DNA of 48,431 bases, taken from IMG/VR virus record IMGVR_UViG_3300049043_000028, positions 1 to 48,431 of that record. One strand, given 5' to 3'. The translations under genes were made by a program, and so were the position numbers. Origin of the DNA: a virus. Under the pieces are notes generated by a model. That model was not told where the DNA came from and searched no databases. It saw nothing but the letters and a program-made list of their open reading frames with translations. Position 1 is the first letter of the stretch, and each line of letters starts with the position of its first letter. Below, piece after piece: positions 34,597 through 42,423 of this stretch.

Positions 34597-35274
34597 ATGC
34601 CCATCACGGAGTTCACTGTACGAGAGCATGGGGAAGAGCTGGGCAGGATTGGTCGGCAACACTATGGTAGCAAGTATGTTATCTATGTGAGCAATGACCG
34701 CATCGCCAAGTCAAAGACACGTAGCAATGGGTATCGCACAGTAGATGCAGACAAGGCCGTACTCCATGCCAAGAAGATGTTCTTCAAACTCAAACCCAAC
34801 GAGCGTATTGAGAAGGCGACGAAGGATGCCGAGTCTGTCATCAGCACTCAAAGACGGATGAAAGACAGAGATCACTACCATGCCGAGGGCGCTATCAGGT
34901 CAGCCGCGCTGGACTTCATCATGGGAACTGGCTTTTCTTTGTTCCTTGAGCATATTAAAACACGCACAGAGTCTGAACGCGCAAAGCTAGAAAAAGCTAT
35001 GGAAGACAAGGTACGTTTGTCCGACGAAATGATGACTATTGATAAGGCCAAGTCAGCGTTCGAGAATGGTAAGACTGCACTGGTCATCAAAGATGGTGGT
35101 AAATACCTAGTGAAGATAGGTGACAAGGTGGACTTATATGATGATAATACGCTCCCCGATTGGATGCGTGGCAAGCTAGGTATGCTCAAACTTGTGCAAG
35201 CCGAGCAGTTCGTATCAGACACAGGTTGCCGAGTGAACGAAGAGACATTCGTGTTGATGGTAGAGGAGGGATAA
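34597..35274 (+). CDS. Early protein (about 225 residues), unknown function
   Basis: Start at MPITEFTVREHGEELGRIGR, or 12 codons earlier at a GTG. QHYGSKYVIYVSNDRIAKSK, TRSNGYRTVDADKAVLHAKK and MFFKLKPNERIEKATKDAES follow. A helical middle (ESERAKLEKAMEDKVRLSDE) precedes a beta-rich end with TALVIKDGGKYLVKIGDKVD. Intact, so it is one of the longest unbroken genes here. The opening resembles phage proteins with RxdGeelGxIgrxxxgxkyvixVxNdRI; no function is known. Its TAA opens the repeat at 35272. Confidence 0.68.
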   Translation: MPITEFTVREHGEELGRIGRQHYGSKYVIYVSNDRIAKSKTRSNGYRTVDADKAVLHAKKMFFKLKPNERIEKATKDAESVISTQRRMKDRDHYHAEGAIRSAALDFIMGTGFSLFLEHIKTRTESERAKLEKAMEDKVRLSDEMMTIDKAKSAFENGKTALVIKDGGKYLVKIGDKVDLYDDNTLPDWMRGKLGMLKLVQAEQFVSDTGCRVNEETFVLMVEEG

Positions 35275-35277
35275 CAA

Positions 35278-35831
35278 ATGTTAGATGACATGTTGAAAAT
35301 GAAACTGCTCATAGAGCACAGGCCGTGGAGAACGAGCCTGCACTTTGAGGAGTGGGTGGACAAGGACACCAAGTATCGGTGTCGTGTCAAACGCAACCCG
35401 AGAACACTAACTCTGTGTGGGTATGTCTCAGTACCCGCAGGGCACAAACTCCGTGGCATGACCTACGACGAAGCAGAAAGGCATGGAGTATCGGCGCATG
35501 GTGGGTTCGACATACTCTGATGTTGAAGATAGGCGTAAGTGGTTCGGGTTCGACTGTGCTCATGCAGGTGACTTGATACCACTTTTGCACATGCGGGATG
35601 TTGCTGAAGGTATAACTTATCCCTTTAATGTGGTGAAAGAAACATACCGCACGTTCGAGTGGGTCAAGAAGCAGAGACGGCTAAGTTGGCCGACTCGCTT
35701 GCGAGGGCAGATGAATATATCCGCAACGATGAGATCATGTCAGCGGCTAAGGCGGCTATGCGTGGTGGTACGAGCGTAACCGACGAGCTTGCTAAACGTG
35801 GGTATGTTCCCGCAAAAAGAAGAAGGGATAA
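35278..35831 (+). CDS. Conserved early protein (about 180 residues), frameshifted
   Basis: The ATG lies inside the repeat at 35272. MLDDMLKMKLLIEHRPWRTS, LHFEEWVDKDTKYRCRVKRN, LTLCGYVSVPAGHKLRGMTY and VSAHGGF are followed, after a frame change near 35515, by TYSDVEDRRKWFGFDCAHAG, DLIPLLHMRD, GITYPFNVVKETYRTFEWVK and ETAKLADSLARADEYIRNDE. It ends GTSVTDELAKRGYVPAKK. The core GYVsVPaGHxLxGxxYdd..HGGfTys and WFGFDCaHaGD is shared by many phage and bacterial proteins of unknown function. The stop forms the start of the repeat at 35829. Confidence 0.65.
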
Positions 35832-35834
35832 CAA

Positions 35835-35952
35835 ATGTTATGGGATGTACTTGTGACAGTAAGCCCTAATGGGGTTTGGTGCAGTGGCATTGATTGCTAT
35901 CTGCGGTCTGATTGGTTGGGCGATATTCTTTTTACAGAATGAGGGACGATGA
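35835..35952 (+). CDS. Tiny membrane protein, frameshifted
   Basis: The ATG lies inside the repeat at 35829. MLWDVLVT and, after frame changes near 35865, MGFGAVALIAICGLIGWAIF, FLQNEGR. One strong membrane segment in about 38 residues. Without frame repair the first frame would give an unrelated short peptide, so the call rests on the hydrophobic reading. Confidence 0.45.
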
Positions 35953-36194
35953 TGATTGAATCCATGACCTTGGATTTCAGTGTAAACAACGGGCAATGGG
36001 TTCCCAAAGTCCTGTTGCAATCATTTGACCATTACATACCCGACAAAGTGGTTTCCAATGGGTATGTCGACAGCCGACAAGTGTTGGTGTATTTCAAAGA
36101 CGGCGAAGAGATTGCTCGTTCTGAAAATGGCGTGTGCAAGTACACACCTAAATTCAAAGAGCTGTGCCACAAGATGGTTCGACAGAATGTTTGA
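35949..36194 (+). CDS. Small early protein (81 residues)
   Basis: Overlaps the previous gene by ATGA. MMIESMTLDFSVNNGQWVPK, VLLQSFDHYIPDKVVSNGYV, DSRQVLVYFKDGEEIARSEN, GVCKYTPKFKELCHKMVRQN. Intact, mixed alpha/beta. No family is recognised. Confidence 0.65.
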   Translation: MMIESMTLDFSVNNGQWVPKVLLQSFDHYIPDKVVSNGYVDSRQVLVYFKDGEEIARSENGVCKYTPKFKELCHKMVRQNV

Positions 36195-36203
36195 GGAGTA
36201 CGC

Positions 36204-36441
36204 ATGATTGAACCAACAACACCTGATGAAGACGAGGCGTTCAATGAGCTGGAGCGCATGGCGAGGCAAAGGAAGGAAGCTGTGAAGGCGTCGGTGGAAG
36301 GCGTTGACAAAAAATATTTGTCAGGCTGGAACTCTGCACTTGAAATGGCGGCTTTTAAGATCGAGTACAACTTCTGCAAAAGCGTTTGGCAAAGACACGT
36401 TGCAGAGTATTGCAATTTATATCAGGGGGATGAAGAAATGA
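36204..36441 (+). CDS. Small acidic protein, frameshifted near C-terminus
   Basis: It starts MIEPTTPDEDEAFNELERMA and RQRKEAVKASVEGVDKKYLS, then GWNSALEMAAFKIEYNF. After a frame change near 36383 come AKAFGKDTLQSIAIYIRGMK. The C-terminal pattern (A..IeynFaKAFGKDTLqSiAiYIRGMk) is typical of small phage proteins, role unknown. The stop overlaps the next ATG. Confidence 0.6.
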
Positions 36442-36618
36442 CTGCAAAGGATTTACGAGACATCAGCAAGTTTTTGGCTGACTTGCACGTTCATTCAAGC
36501 CAATGCGCTCGTAGGGTTTGAGTTGCAAGGTAACAAGCAAGCAATCAAGTATATGAAGCGAATTGCTGAACTGCGGGAGCTGACTTTATTGGAAGCTGGA
36601 ATTGAGGAGAGGAAATGA
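36438..36618 (+). CDS. Small protein (about 60 residues), frameshifted
   Basis: MTAKDLRDISKFLADL, then, after a frame change near 36487, TFIQANALVGFELQGNKQAI and KYMKRIAELRELTLLEAGIE, ending ERK. All-helical. The ATG overlaps the preceding stop and the TGA overlaps the next start. Unknown function. Confidence 0.55.
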
Positions 36619-36781
36619 AAAGCAAACCACCAAGTCAAAGGGACGTGCCTTGCGATGGCGATATTTTGGTGGGAAAACAAACGACCAGAACGCAGTTCGG
36701 AATTGGCTGTTTGTTCGGGGCTGCTACGACATGTGGAAGGAGGGCTGCGCGGAACGATTGACCGACTGTCTCTCAGCGTAG
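36615..36781 (+). CDS. Small protein (about 55 residues), frameshifted
   Basis: MKSKPPSQRDV and, after a frame change near 36650, LRWRYFGGKTNDQNAVRNWL, FVRGCYDMWKEGCAERLTDC and LSA. The Trp/Cys-rich second half occurs in other phages as a small conserved protein. It overlaps the preceding gene (ATGA). Confidence 0.5.
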
Positions 36782-36802
36782 CACTTGGGGTCACAGGATG
36801 GA

Positions 36803-37045
36803 ATGGTTTGTTTCCTGACCCGCCCCAGCCACCTACACGCTATCACGCTAAAAGCAAAAGCCAAAGAGCGAAGCCTTCACGCCCAGCGCGTTCGCCGGGA
36901 GAACAACAAGAAACAAAGCGACACAGTGAAACGTCTATGCAAAGAATGGAAGGAGCAACAAGGAAATGAAATTGATGATTTCCCTGATGTCATCCCCGGT
37001 AGCAGGTGGGTAATTCACCCCAGACAATCTCGCCATGCAAGCTAA
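36803..37045 (+). CDS. Small basic protein (about 80 residues)
   Basis: MVCFLTRPSHLHAITLKAKA, KERSLHAQRVRRENNKKQSD, TVKRLCKEWKEQQGNEIDDF, PDVIPGSRWVIHPRQSRHAS. The N-terminal part is a basic helix. The last part (IdDfPDVIPGsRWvIhPR) looks like a separate small protein known from phages that starts near the ATG at 36966; a missing frame change may have fused them. Confidence 0.45.
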   Translation: MVCFLTRPSHLHAITLKAKAKERSLHAQRVRRENNKKQSDTVKRLCKEWKEQQGNEIDDFPDVIPGSRWVIHPRQSRHAS

Positions 37046-37170
37046 GTACAAAAACAGTCGAATGAGCGTCTGCGCAGTTCAGAAGTGTGGAGGGGAAGGA
37101 AGTAAAACGTGAGGGTGAAGAAGTTGACCGTTCGGCTCCGCCTGAATATTGGGAAGTGTGCGCTCAGTAA
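37035..37170 (+). CDS. Small protein, frameshifted
   Basis: MQAKYKNSRMSVCAVQKCGG, EGSKT and, after a frame change near 37110, EGEEVDRSAPPEYWEVCAQ. About 45 residues. The call rests only on sensible residue composition in the second part and on gene spacing. Confidence 0.3.
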
Positions 37171-37239
37171 AAACGATTTACGCACTGTACCACGAAGGCA
37201 GGTTGGCAGATTTGTCACCGTGGCTAAAGGAGAAAAGCA

Positions 37240-37390
37240 ATGCTTGAAGCGATCAAAACTTTTTGGAGCAAGGTCAGAGGGGAGCGCGGTAGGCCGCACG
37301 ACTATCGTTCTCGCAGCAAAGGCTCTGTGCTGGAGATGCACAAAATGCAATCTTGTTTTCTCGACACCGAACAGCGGGGGAACAGCATGA
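37240..37390 (+). CDS. Small protein with cysteine pair, frameshifted
   Basis: AAAGGAGAAAAGC precedes the ATG. MLEAIKTFWSKVRGERGRPH, DYRSRSKG and, after a frame change near 37325, CWRCTKCNLVFSTPNSGG. CWRCTKC resembles half a zinc ribbon. The TGA overlaps the next ATG. Function unknown. Confidence 0.45.
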
Positions 37391-37574
37391 CTGCGCCGAA
37401 CGCATTCGATTGGAAAGAATATACGGATGAGGAACGAGCGAGACGTGGCGACCCATTCCAAGAAATAAATCGCAAAGCCTTGCACAGTCAAAGCGTGTCA
37501 AAGAGTATGAACAAACTGCGGGACAAGAAGCCCATGTCACGGCACTGTGCTTGGTATTAGCGAGAAAGCTGTAA
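37387..37574 (+). CDS. Small protein (about 62 residues), frameshifted
   Basis: MTAPNAFDWKEYTDEERARR, GDPFQEINRKAL and, after a frame change near 37485, AQSKRVKEYEQTAGQEAHVT, ALCLVLARKL. Acidic first half and helical second half. It overlaps the gene before it. No family is recognised. Confidence 0.5.
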
Positions 37575-37602
37575 GTCTGAAACCACCGGGGATGATGGGA
37601 AA

Positions 37603-37757
37603 ATGCCAAGGCCAAAAAGTGAACTGACCGACAACCCAAAAGATTGTTGGGGCTAGGTCGACAGAAGAGCTATTCAAAGAATGGAGAAAACTTGGAGGGG
37701 GCGTATGGTTTAGAAAGTTACTGGAAGAACACAGGCGAAACCGACGTACGTTCCGAG
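37603..37757 (+). CDS. Small DNA-binding-like protein (MPRPKS type), frameshifted
   Basis: MPRPKSELTDNPK and, after a frame change near 37643, VGARSTEELFKEWRKLGGGV and WFRKLLEEHRR. The pattern MPRPKSxLTxxxxxVxvRvTxxqxxxwkxLGGaxWLRxxL is frequent in small phage proteins with a ribbon-helix-helix feel; a regulatory role would be speculative. The end is not fixed because of further frame changes. Confidence 0.45.
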
Positions 37758-37862
37758 ATGCTCATCGAGCGCAACGAATGGAACCCATTCGAGCGAGTAG
37801 AGCCGACCGATTCTTGGGCAACTGCACAGGCAGAGAAACGTCAAACAAAAAGCAACGGTTAG
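37758..37862 (+). CDS. Small acidic protein (34 residues)
   Basis: MLIERNEWNPFERVEPTDSW, ATAQAEKRQTKSNG. A short peptide with a WNPFERVEPTDSW core that I have seen in other phage early regions, so it is probably real. It may start upstream in the same frame. Confidence 0.4.
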   Translation: MLIERNEWNPFERVEPTDSWATAQAEKRQTKSNG

Positions 37863-37885
37863 ATCGAGTCCGAGGAAAGTCCGAT

Positions 37886-38006
37886 ATGAAAACGTGTGTG
37901 AAATGCAAAGCGCCGATCCTAAGTGGAAACTGACTGCAAGCACTGCGGTTACGTCCATTGTTTGAAGCGCCGGAACAAAAACGCAGAAGGGCGGGGTCTT
38001 GGTTAA
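37886..38006 (+). CDS. Small zinc-ribbon protein, frameshifted
   Basis: MKTCVKCKAPILS and, after a frame change near 37928, TDCKHCGYVHCLKRRNKNAE, GRGLG. CVKC and CKHC form a four-cysteine zinc ribbon in about 38 residues. Function unknown. Confidence 0.5.
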
Positions 38007-38161
38007 GAAACCAGCGCTCTTTTGTACGAGCTTGCGTCTATCGAGAAGAGGTGATGGATTACTTCAACACCAACCATCCATATACAAAGCAAGCCAAGAG
38101 TCGTGAAATTCTGACCGAGTACGTAAACAGCCAACAGCAAGGAGCTAACAATGGCAACTAA
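37999..38161 (+). CDS. Small protein with possible TTG start, frameshifted
   Basis: From TTG: VKKPALF and, after a frame change near 38020, VRACVYREEVMDYFNTNHPY, TKQAKSREILTEYVNSQQQG, ANNGN. Helical and basic. Two starts are possible and the N-terminus is uncertain. The TAA overlaps the next gene by 11 bases. Confidence 0.45.
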
Positions 38162-38327
38162 AGAGAGAAAGAAAATTGACGAGGTATCACGCGCGGCTTT
38201 GATGCGAGCGTATTGGAGCAGGGGCAACCCAACGGCTACACCTTCCGAGGTAGCCAAGAAGTTCAAGACCACGTATCAGATTGCGGTACATGTGCGGGAA
38301 AGAGATGAACAAGAGCCAAAGCGATAG
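38151..38327 (+). CDS. Small helix-turn-helix protein (58 residues)
   Basis: GGAGCTAACA precedes the ATG. MATKERKKIDEVSRAALMRA, YWSRGNPTATPSEVAKKFKT, TYQIAVHVRERDEQEPKR. The stretch TPSEVAKKFKTTYQIAVHVR is a helix-turn-helix of the winged or AsnC-like recognition type. Intact. Its place at the end of the early operon makes it one of few candidate DNA-binding regulators in the window. Confidence 0.6.
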   Translation: MATKERKKIDEVSRAALMRAYWSRGNPTATPSEVAKKFKTTYQIAVHVRERDEQEPKR

Positions 38328-38593
38328 GCCAAACCCGCACCCGCACCGCAAGTCATCGTCACGACTGGAGGAAGCCCGAAGTCCGACCCCGTCAATCACC
38401 CTGCGCATTACACAAGTAGGTGGAATCGAGCCCATCGACTTCATCGAGGCCAAAGGCTCGAAACGTCACCACCTTGGTAATGTGGTGAAGTACATCACAC
38501 GAGCCGACCACAAAGGCAACCGCAAGCAGAGACTTGGCGAAAGCCAAGTGGTACTTGGAGCGGGAGATCAACCCGCCTCTAAACATTTGTTAG
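38307..38593 (+). CDS. DUF3310 protein, frameshifted
   Basis: It starts MNKSQSDRPNPHPH. Then, in other frames, QVIVTTGGSPKSDPVNHPAH and YTSGGIEPIDFIEAKG, LGNVVKYITRADHKGNRKQD, LAKAKWYLEREIN. NHPAHYtsGGIEpIDfIEA, LGNVvKYitRadhKGnrkqDLxKAkWYLeReI defines DUF3310, a family in many phages once called nucleotide kinase. Frames change near 38350, 38420, 38465 and 38525. The stop TAG lies inside the last, imperfect early repeat and is followed by a terminator. Confidence 0.82.
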
Positions 38594-38603
38594 GGTAAAT
38601 CCT

Positions 38604-38628
38604 AGCCGCCTTCGGGCGGCTTTTTTTC
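38604..38628 (+). terminator. Strong intrinsic terminator ending the early operon
   Basis: AGCCGCC, loop TTCG, GGCGGCT and seven T. A stable UUCG-capped hairpin with a full U-tract, placed 11 bases after the DUF3310 stop. It separates the small early genes from the replication module. Confidence 0.93.
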
Positions 38629-38634
38629 GTCCGT

Positions 38635-38646
38635 ACTTGACAATGT
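38635..38646 (+). promoter_or_regulatory. Partial third copy of the 17-bp palindrome
   Basis: ACTTGACAATGT matches the first 12 of 17 bases of the palindrome at 44876 and contains TTGACA. It lies directly after the early terminator and before the replication module, where a promoter is expected, but no convincing -10 box follows at 16-18 bases. Confidence 0.4.
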
Positions 38647-38692
38647 AAAAAGCCGCGCCACCGTTGCCGCTCGAAAACAAGTGGAGTGGTTA

Positions 38693-38995
38693 GTGGCATC
38701 AACACTTACCGAGGCCGAGGTCAAGGCCAAGATCAAAAAAATCCTGAAAGACAACGGTGTCTATTACGCCATGCGCGATCGGGCCAGGGCTACGGCAACT
38801 CAGGAGTCTGCCGATTTTCTTCGCTGTGTCAACGGACACTTTCTCGCCATTGAAGCCGAAGCAGGTAAAGGCACGACCACGGCACTGCAAGAAAGAACAT
38901 TCGGGGAATGAAGGAGGCTGGTGGCACAGCCGCTGTGATTGCCGAAAAGCAACTCGAAATACTTAGAGCAACTTATCCAACTGATGAAACAATGA
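38693..38995 (+). CDS. VRR-NUC nuclease, frameshifted
   Basis: GTG start: ASTLTEAEVKAKIKKILKDN and GVYYAM, then a Gly-rich GPGYGNSG-type stretch in another frame, a D-F segment (DFLRCVNGHFLAIEAEAGKG) and TTTALQERT. After a further change come NIRGMKEAGGTAAVIAEKQL and LEQLIQLMKQ. The series K.LKxxGvyy, GxxxxxGvpDFL, G.Fl.IEaKaGkg.tTaLQ..n with gGxaxVI is that of the VRR-NUC restriction-endonuclease-like fold; the catalytic acids and the ExK of AIEaK are visible (Lys read as Glu here). In phages such enzymes act in replication and recombination. First gene of the replication module. Confidence 0.75.
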
Positions 38996-39006
38996 AGGAG
39001 CTAACA

Positions 39007-39469
39007 ATGGCTGAATTATCCGCAGGTGTACGTGCGCTGGTAGGGCGAATGGAGTCCAACCCACAAGAGTTTTATGGGAGTGCCGACGAATGGCACTTCA
39101 TGTTCTCTGCCAACTTCCGCGATGTGCTGACCGAGCCGGAAAAGGGCGCACTGCACGAGGCGCTAAAAGAAGTTCGACGCAAAGAGTTCGACGAGAAAGT
39201 CATGCGTGAGCTGTTGAAGGATGATATGGAGGAAGCAGTCAGGGCGCGGTAAAAATTAGCAATGGTGGGTTTGGTCAAGCGCAGATTAAGCGTGAAGGCG
39301 CGGCTATTGGGTACGATGACACTGCCGACAGTTTTAAATACAGCGGTAGTCTAAGTGGCACGTATCTCCGCAAACCGATAACTCCTGCAAATTGGCAAAC
39401 AACAGCTGAGCGAGAACGACATAGAACAACTCAAGGCGGTGTGCTAAATCCCCGAACCTTTTCAAATGA
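39007..39469 (+). CDS. Replication-module protein, paralogue of the next gene, frameshifted
   Basis: AAGGAGCTAACA precedes the ATG. MAELSAGVRALVGRMESNPQ and EFYGSADEWHFMFSANFRDV, LTEPEKGALHEALKEVRRKE, FDEKVMRELLKDDMEEAV. After a frame change near 39250 come ISNGGFGQAQIKREGAAIGY, DDTADSFKYSGSLSGTYLRK and PNLFK before the stop. The N-terminal 90 residues align with the product of 39466-39928 (AGVrxLxxRMxSNP, LxxalkExrRkeFDekvMrrl). The tail, Gly/Ser/Thr-rich, is unstructured-looking. Function unknown. Confidence 0.6.
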
Positions 39470-39928
39470 GCGAGTTCTGCGCGGGGTAAAAAATCCTGCT
39501 TGAACGTATGAAGTCCAACCCCAGGACTCTGAATTGCTTGATTACGATGTGCCTTCGCTGTACAGCGTTAAAGGTAAGTTCTACTATTTTGCTACCGCTA
39601 TTGAAAAGGTAATCTTGGGTGAAACCAACAAAGACAAGCCGTGGAAAGACTGGCAGTACTTCACCGATGCGGAGCGCCAAGCTTTGATTGAGGGCTTCAA
39701 AGAAATGAAACGAGCCAAGTTTGACAACCAAATCATGGAGCGAGTGTTCGATGAGAAATACGTCGAGCGGCAAGTTGAAGAATTGCGCAAGAGAAACAGC
39801 GGATGTTGTACCAAGCCCCACCACTGAAACCACAGCAACAGGCACCACACCCTTTTCAAATAACCACAACCGACAACACAGGCGGGGGTATTTTGGGCGC
39901 TATTGGGCTTGGGGGTATTTTCAAATGA
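39466..39928 (+). CDS. Replication-module protein, paralogue of the previous gene, frameshifted at codon 7
   Basis: MSEFCAG, then, after a frame change, VKKILLERMKSNP and after another DSELLDYDVPSLYSVKGKFY, YFATAIEKVILGETNKDKPW, KDWQYFTDAERQALIEGFKE, MKRAKFDNQIMERVFDEKYV, RMLYQAPPLKPQQQAPHPF and QITTTDNTGGGILGAIGLGG, ending IFK. The ATG overlaps the stop of its paralogue, and its own TGA overlaps the DNA polymerase start. It shares domain order and the FK-stop end with the preceding gene. It may assist the polymerase; that is a guess from position. Confidence 0.6.
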
Positions 39929-41752
39929 ACATCATCACGGTGGATTTTGAATCGGCGTATGGCGGCACACTGGGCTTCAGGACTCAGACCACGGAGGAAT
40001 ACATTCGTGACCCTCGGTTTGAAGTTATCGGTGTTGCCGTACAGGTAAACAATGGGGAGCCAGTGTGGTTCAGTGGTACGCACCAAAAGATGTACGAGTT
40101 CTTGAACAAGTACGACTGGAAGAACTCACTGGCCTTAGCCCACAACGCTATCTTTGATGGGGCGATTCTGAATTGGCAGTACGGCATCACGCCCAAGGGC
40201 TGGCTGGATACGCTGAGCATGGGTCGTGCGTCTTCACGGTACGAACGTAGGCGGAAGTCTGCGGTGTTAGCCCAGCATTACAACATCGGGGTCAAGGGCG
40301 ATGAAGTGGTCAAGGCAGAGGGCAAGTTCCGCAAAGACTTCAGCAAAGAAGAGCTGGCACGGTACGGCGACTACTGCAAGAACGACGTGAAGCTGACATG
40401 GGATTTGTTCGGCCACATGAGCCAAGGGTTTCCAAAGATTGAGCTACGGCTGATTGACCTGACCGTACGCATGTTCACCGAGCCGATGTTGCAGTTGGAT
40501 AAAGACATACTTGAGAGGCACTTAGGTTCTGTGCAGGGCAAGAAGAAGAACTGCTGAACAAGGCGCTCATCGACCGTGACCAGCTGATGAGCAACAACCA
40601 ACTCGCCGACTTGCTTACATCGTTGGGGGTTACACCGCCCATGAAGAAAAGCCTAGCAACGGGCAAGCAAACTCTCGCGTTTTCCAAAACTGACGAAGAG
40701 TTCAAGGCACTTCTTGAGCATGAGAACCCAATGATTCAAGCAATCGTAGCCGCCCGTCTGGGGGTGAAATCCACGCTTGAAGAAACCCGTACTGAAAGAT
40801 TCATAGGGATTGCCTCGCGGGGGCCAATGCCAGTTCCCCTCCGATACTACGCCGCCCACACGGGACGGTGGGGTGGTGATGACAAATTAAATTGTGCAGA
40901 ATCTGCCGAGGACTTCCCCACTGAAGAAGGCTATCCTTGCACCTTATGGGTACGTGATTATTGACTCGGACTCATCACAAATTGAAGCAAGGACGCTGGC
41001 TTGGCTGGCTGGACAGGACGACTTAGTGGAGGCATTTGACCGTGGCGAAGACGTATACAAAATCATGGCATCGGCTATCTATGGCAAGGCGATCTCAGAA
41101 ATTACAAAGGATGAACGGTTTGTCGGTAAAACGACGATTCTTGGGGCTGGCTATGGCATGGGTGCGGCCAAGTTTAGAGCGCAACTCAAAACTTTTGGAG
41201 TGGAGGTATCAGAGGATGAGGCGAAACGCATCATTGACACTTATCGTAGAACCTATCCCAAAATTCCTGAGCTCTGGAAGGCGGCGGCGCAATGCTGCTC
41301 CCCGCAATCATCAGTGAACAAACTACATCCTTTGGTCGCGGACGGCATTCTCAAAGTAGATGGGTCAGAAGGTATCTTGCTCCCGAATGGACCTGCGCTT
41401 AAAGTACCCCAACCTGCGCCAAAAGCAGGACGAGGAAACCGGCAAGGTTGAGCTTGTGTACGACATCAAGAAAGGCAAAGCCACCATACCCAACCGAATC
41501 TACGGCGGTAAAGTGGTTGAGAACGGTATGCCAAGCCCTTGCACGTATCGTGATAGGTGAGCAGATGCTGATGATTGCCAAGAAGTACCGTGTGGCCACG
41601 ACGGTGCATGATAGTATAATCGTCATTGCCCCGAAGCGGAAGCAGAAAGGGCGCAAGAGTATGTTGAGTTGTGTATGCGTTTACGCCCCTCGTGGGCATC
41701 CGAACCGCCCCTCAACTGCGAAGCCAACTGCGGTAAAAGTTACGGAGGTTAA
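39925..41752 (+). CDS. DNA polymerase, family A, with 3'-5' exonuclease-like N-terminus, frameshifted
   Basis: MNIITVDFESAYGGTLGFRT starts an exonuclease-like domain (DFE; ALAHNAIFDGAILNWQYGIT; RYGDYCKNDVKLTWDLFGHM holds the late Y..D..ND motif). Polymerase motifs follow: YYAAHTGRWGGDDKLN, QNLPR, motif A YVIIDSDSSQIEARTLAWLA, motif B KTTILGAGYGMGAAKFRAQL (K..ILG.GYG, the phage form of the fingers helix) and motif C ATTVHDSIIVIAP. QALARIVIGEQMLMIAKKY precedes motif C. About 610 residues, usual for phage PolA without a 5' nuclease. Frames change near 40545, 40905, 41300, 41400, 41530 and 41630. Confidence 0.9.
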
Positions 41753-41754
41753 GC

Positions 41755-42349
41755 ATGGCGTGGAGCAAAGAAGATTTGACTGCCAAACGATTTGGTAGAT
41801 CCTGTTTGTCGTTTGTAAAAAGCCGGGTACGAGGTAGCAAAATGGATTTGTTTTTTGCGACCTGTGGGGTTGAATGTGAAGTTCTCGCAGGACATTTGAC
41901 TGGGGGGAATAAAAAATCTTGTGGGTGTTTGAAGCGCAATGTGCTCGGCGATACAACACGGAAACACGGAATGGCGAAACAGGCCGCATGACCGGATATA
42001 AGAACAGAGCTTACGGTATATGGCAAGCTATGCGTGGAAGATGCTTAAACCCCAATAACAAACGATGGGAATCCTATGGAGGCAGGGGCATAAAAACTTG
42101 CGCTCTGTCTCGGGGAGACTTCAAAAATTTTCTTGCCGATATGGGCGAAGCCCCAAAGGGGTTAACGCTTGAACGTATAAATGTGGATGGTAATTACACC
42201 CGAAAAACTGTAAATGGGCTACATGGCTGGAGCAAGCAAATAACAAAAGGAAGAAAAATGAGAAAACGACTGAAAAAATTTTTGCTCTGGGTAATGGAAA
42301 GCAGGGGGACGAAGGAATATCACTACGCTCGCCAGCACCTGACGGTTGA
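41755..42349 (+). CDS. Homing-endonuclease-like protein (AP2/HNH-type), frameshifted
   Basis: GGAGG precedes the ATG. Rebuilt: MAWSKEDLTAKRFGR, RGSKMDLFFATCGVECEVLA, GHLTGGNKKSCGCLKRNVLG and TTRKHGMAK, then GRMTGYKNRAYGIWQAMRGR, CLNPNNKRWESYGGRGIKTC, DFKNFLADMGEAPKGLTLER, INVDGNYT and ENCKWATWLEQANNKRK. The pairs CGVECEV..L..G..KSCGC and RGIkxC..W..F..FlxDMGxaPxGxtLeRinxDGNYxpeNCkWAT..eQxnNkrkn mark a family of selfish phage nucleases. It stands between DNA polymerase and the PD-(D/E)XK gene. The frame continues 30 codons past the family end, so the stop is uncertain. Confidence 0.72.
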
Positions 42350-42423
42350 GTCAGATTCAGGACGCCCTCAAGCCTCGTTTAGATTGGGCGTGAGCAAACG
42401 CCTCAAACGGGCGTATATCGGAG

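Larger units (their letters stand above)
25210..38592. repeat. Dispersed 12-bp inverted repeat TAACA-NN-TGTTA, 23 copies (family entry)
   Basis: Perfect copies start at 25812, 26053, 26123, 26306, 26760, 27046, 27657, 27973, 28611, 29224, 29751, 29792, 30099, 31204, 31504, 32119, 33334, 33931, 35272 and 35829. One-mismatch copies start at 25210, 34381 and 38581. The centre is mostly AA, less often AT, TT, AG or GA. At 27046, 27657, 27973, 28611, 31204, 31504, 32119, 35272 and 35829 the ATG (GTG at 31504) inside the repeat is the start codon of the next gene, so the products begin Met-Leu. At 26053, 27046, 27657, 27973, 31504, 35272 and 35829 its first three bases are the stop of the preceding gene. 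None was seen in the virion arm or the replication module. Confidence 0.95.
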
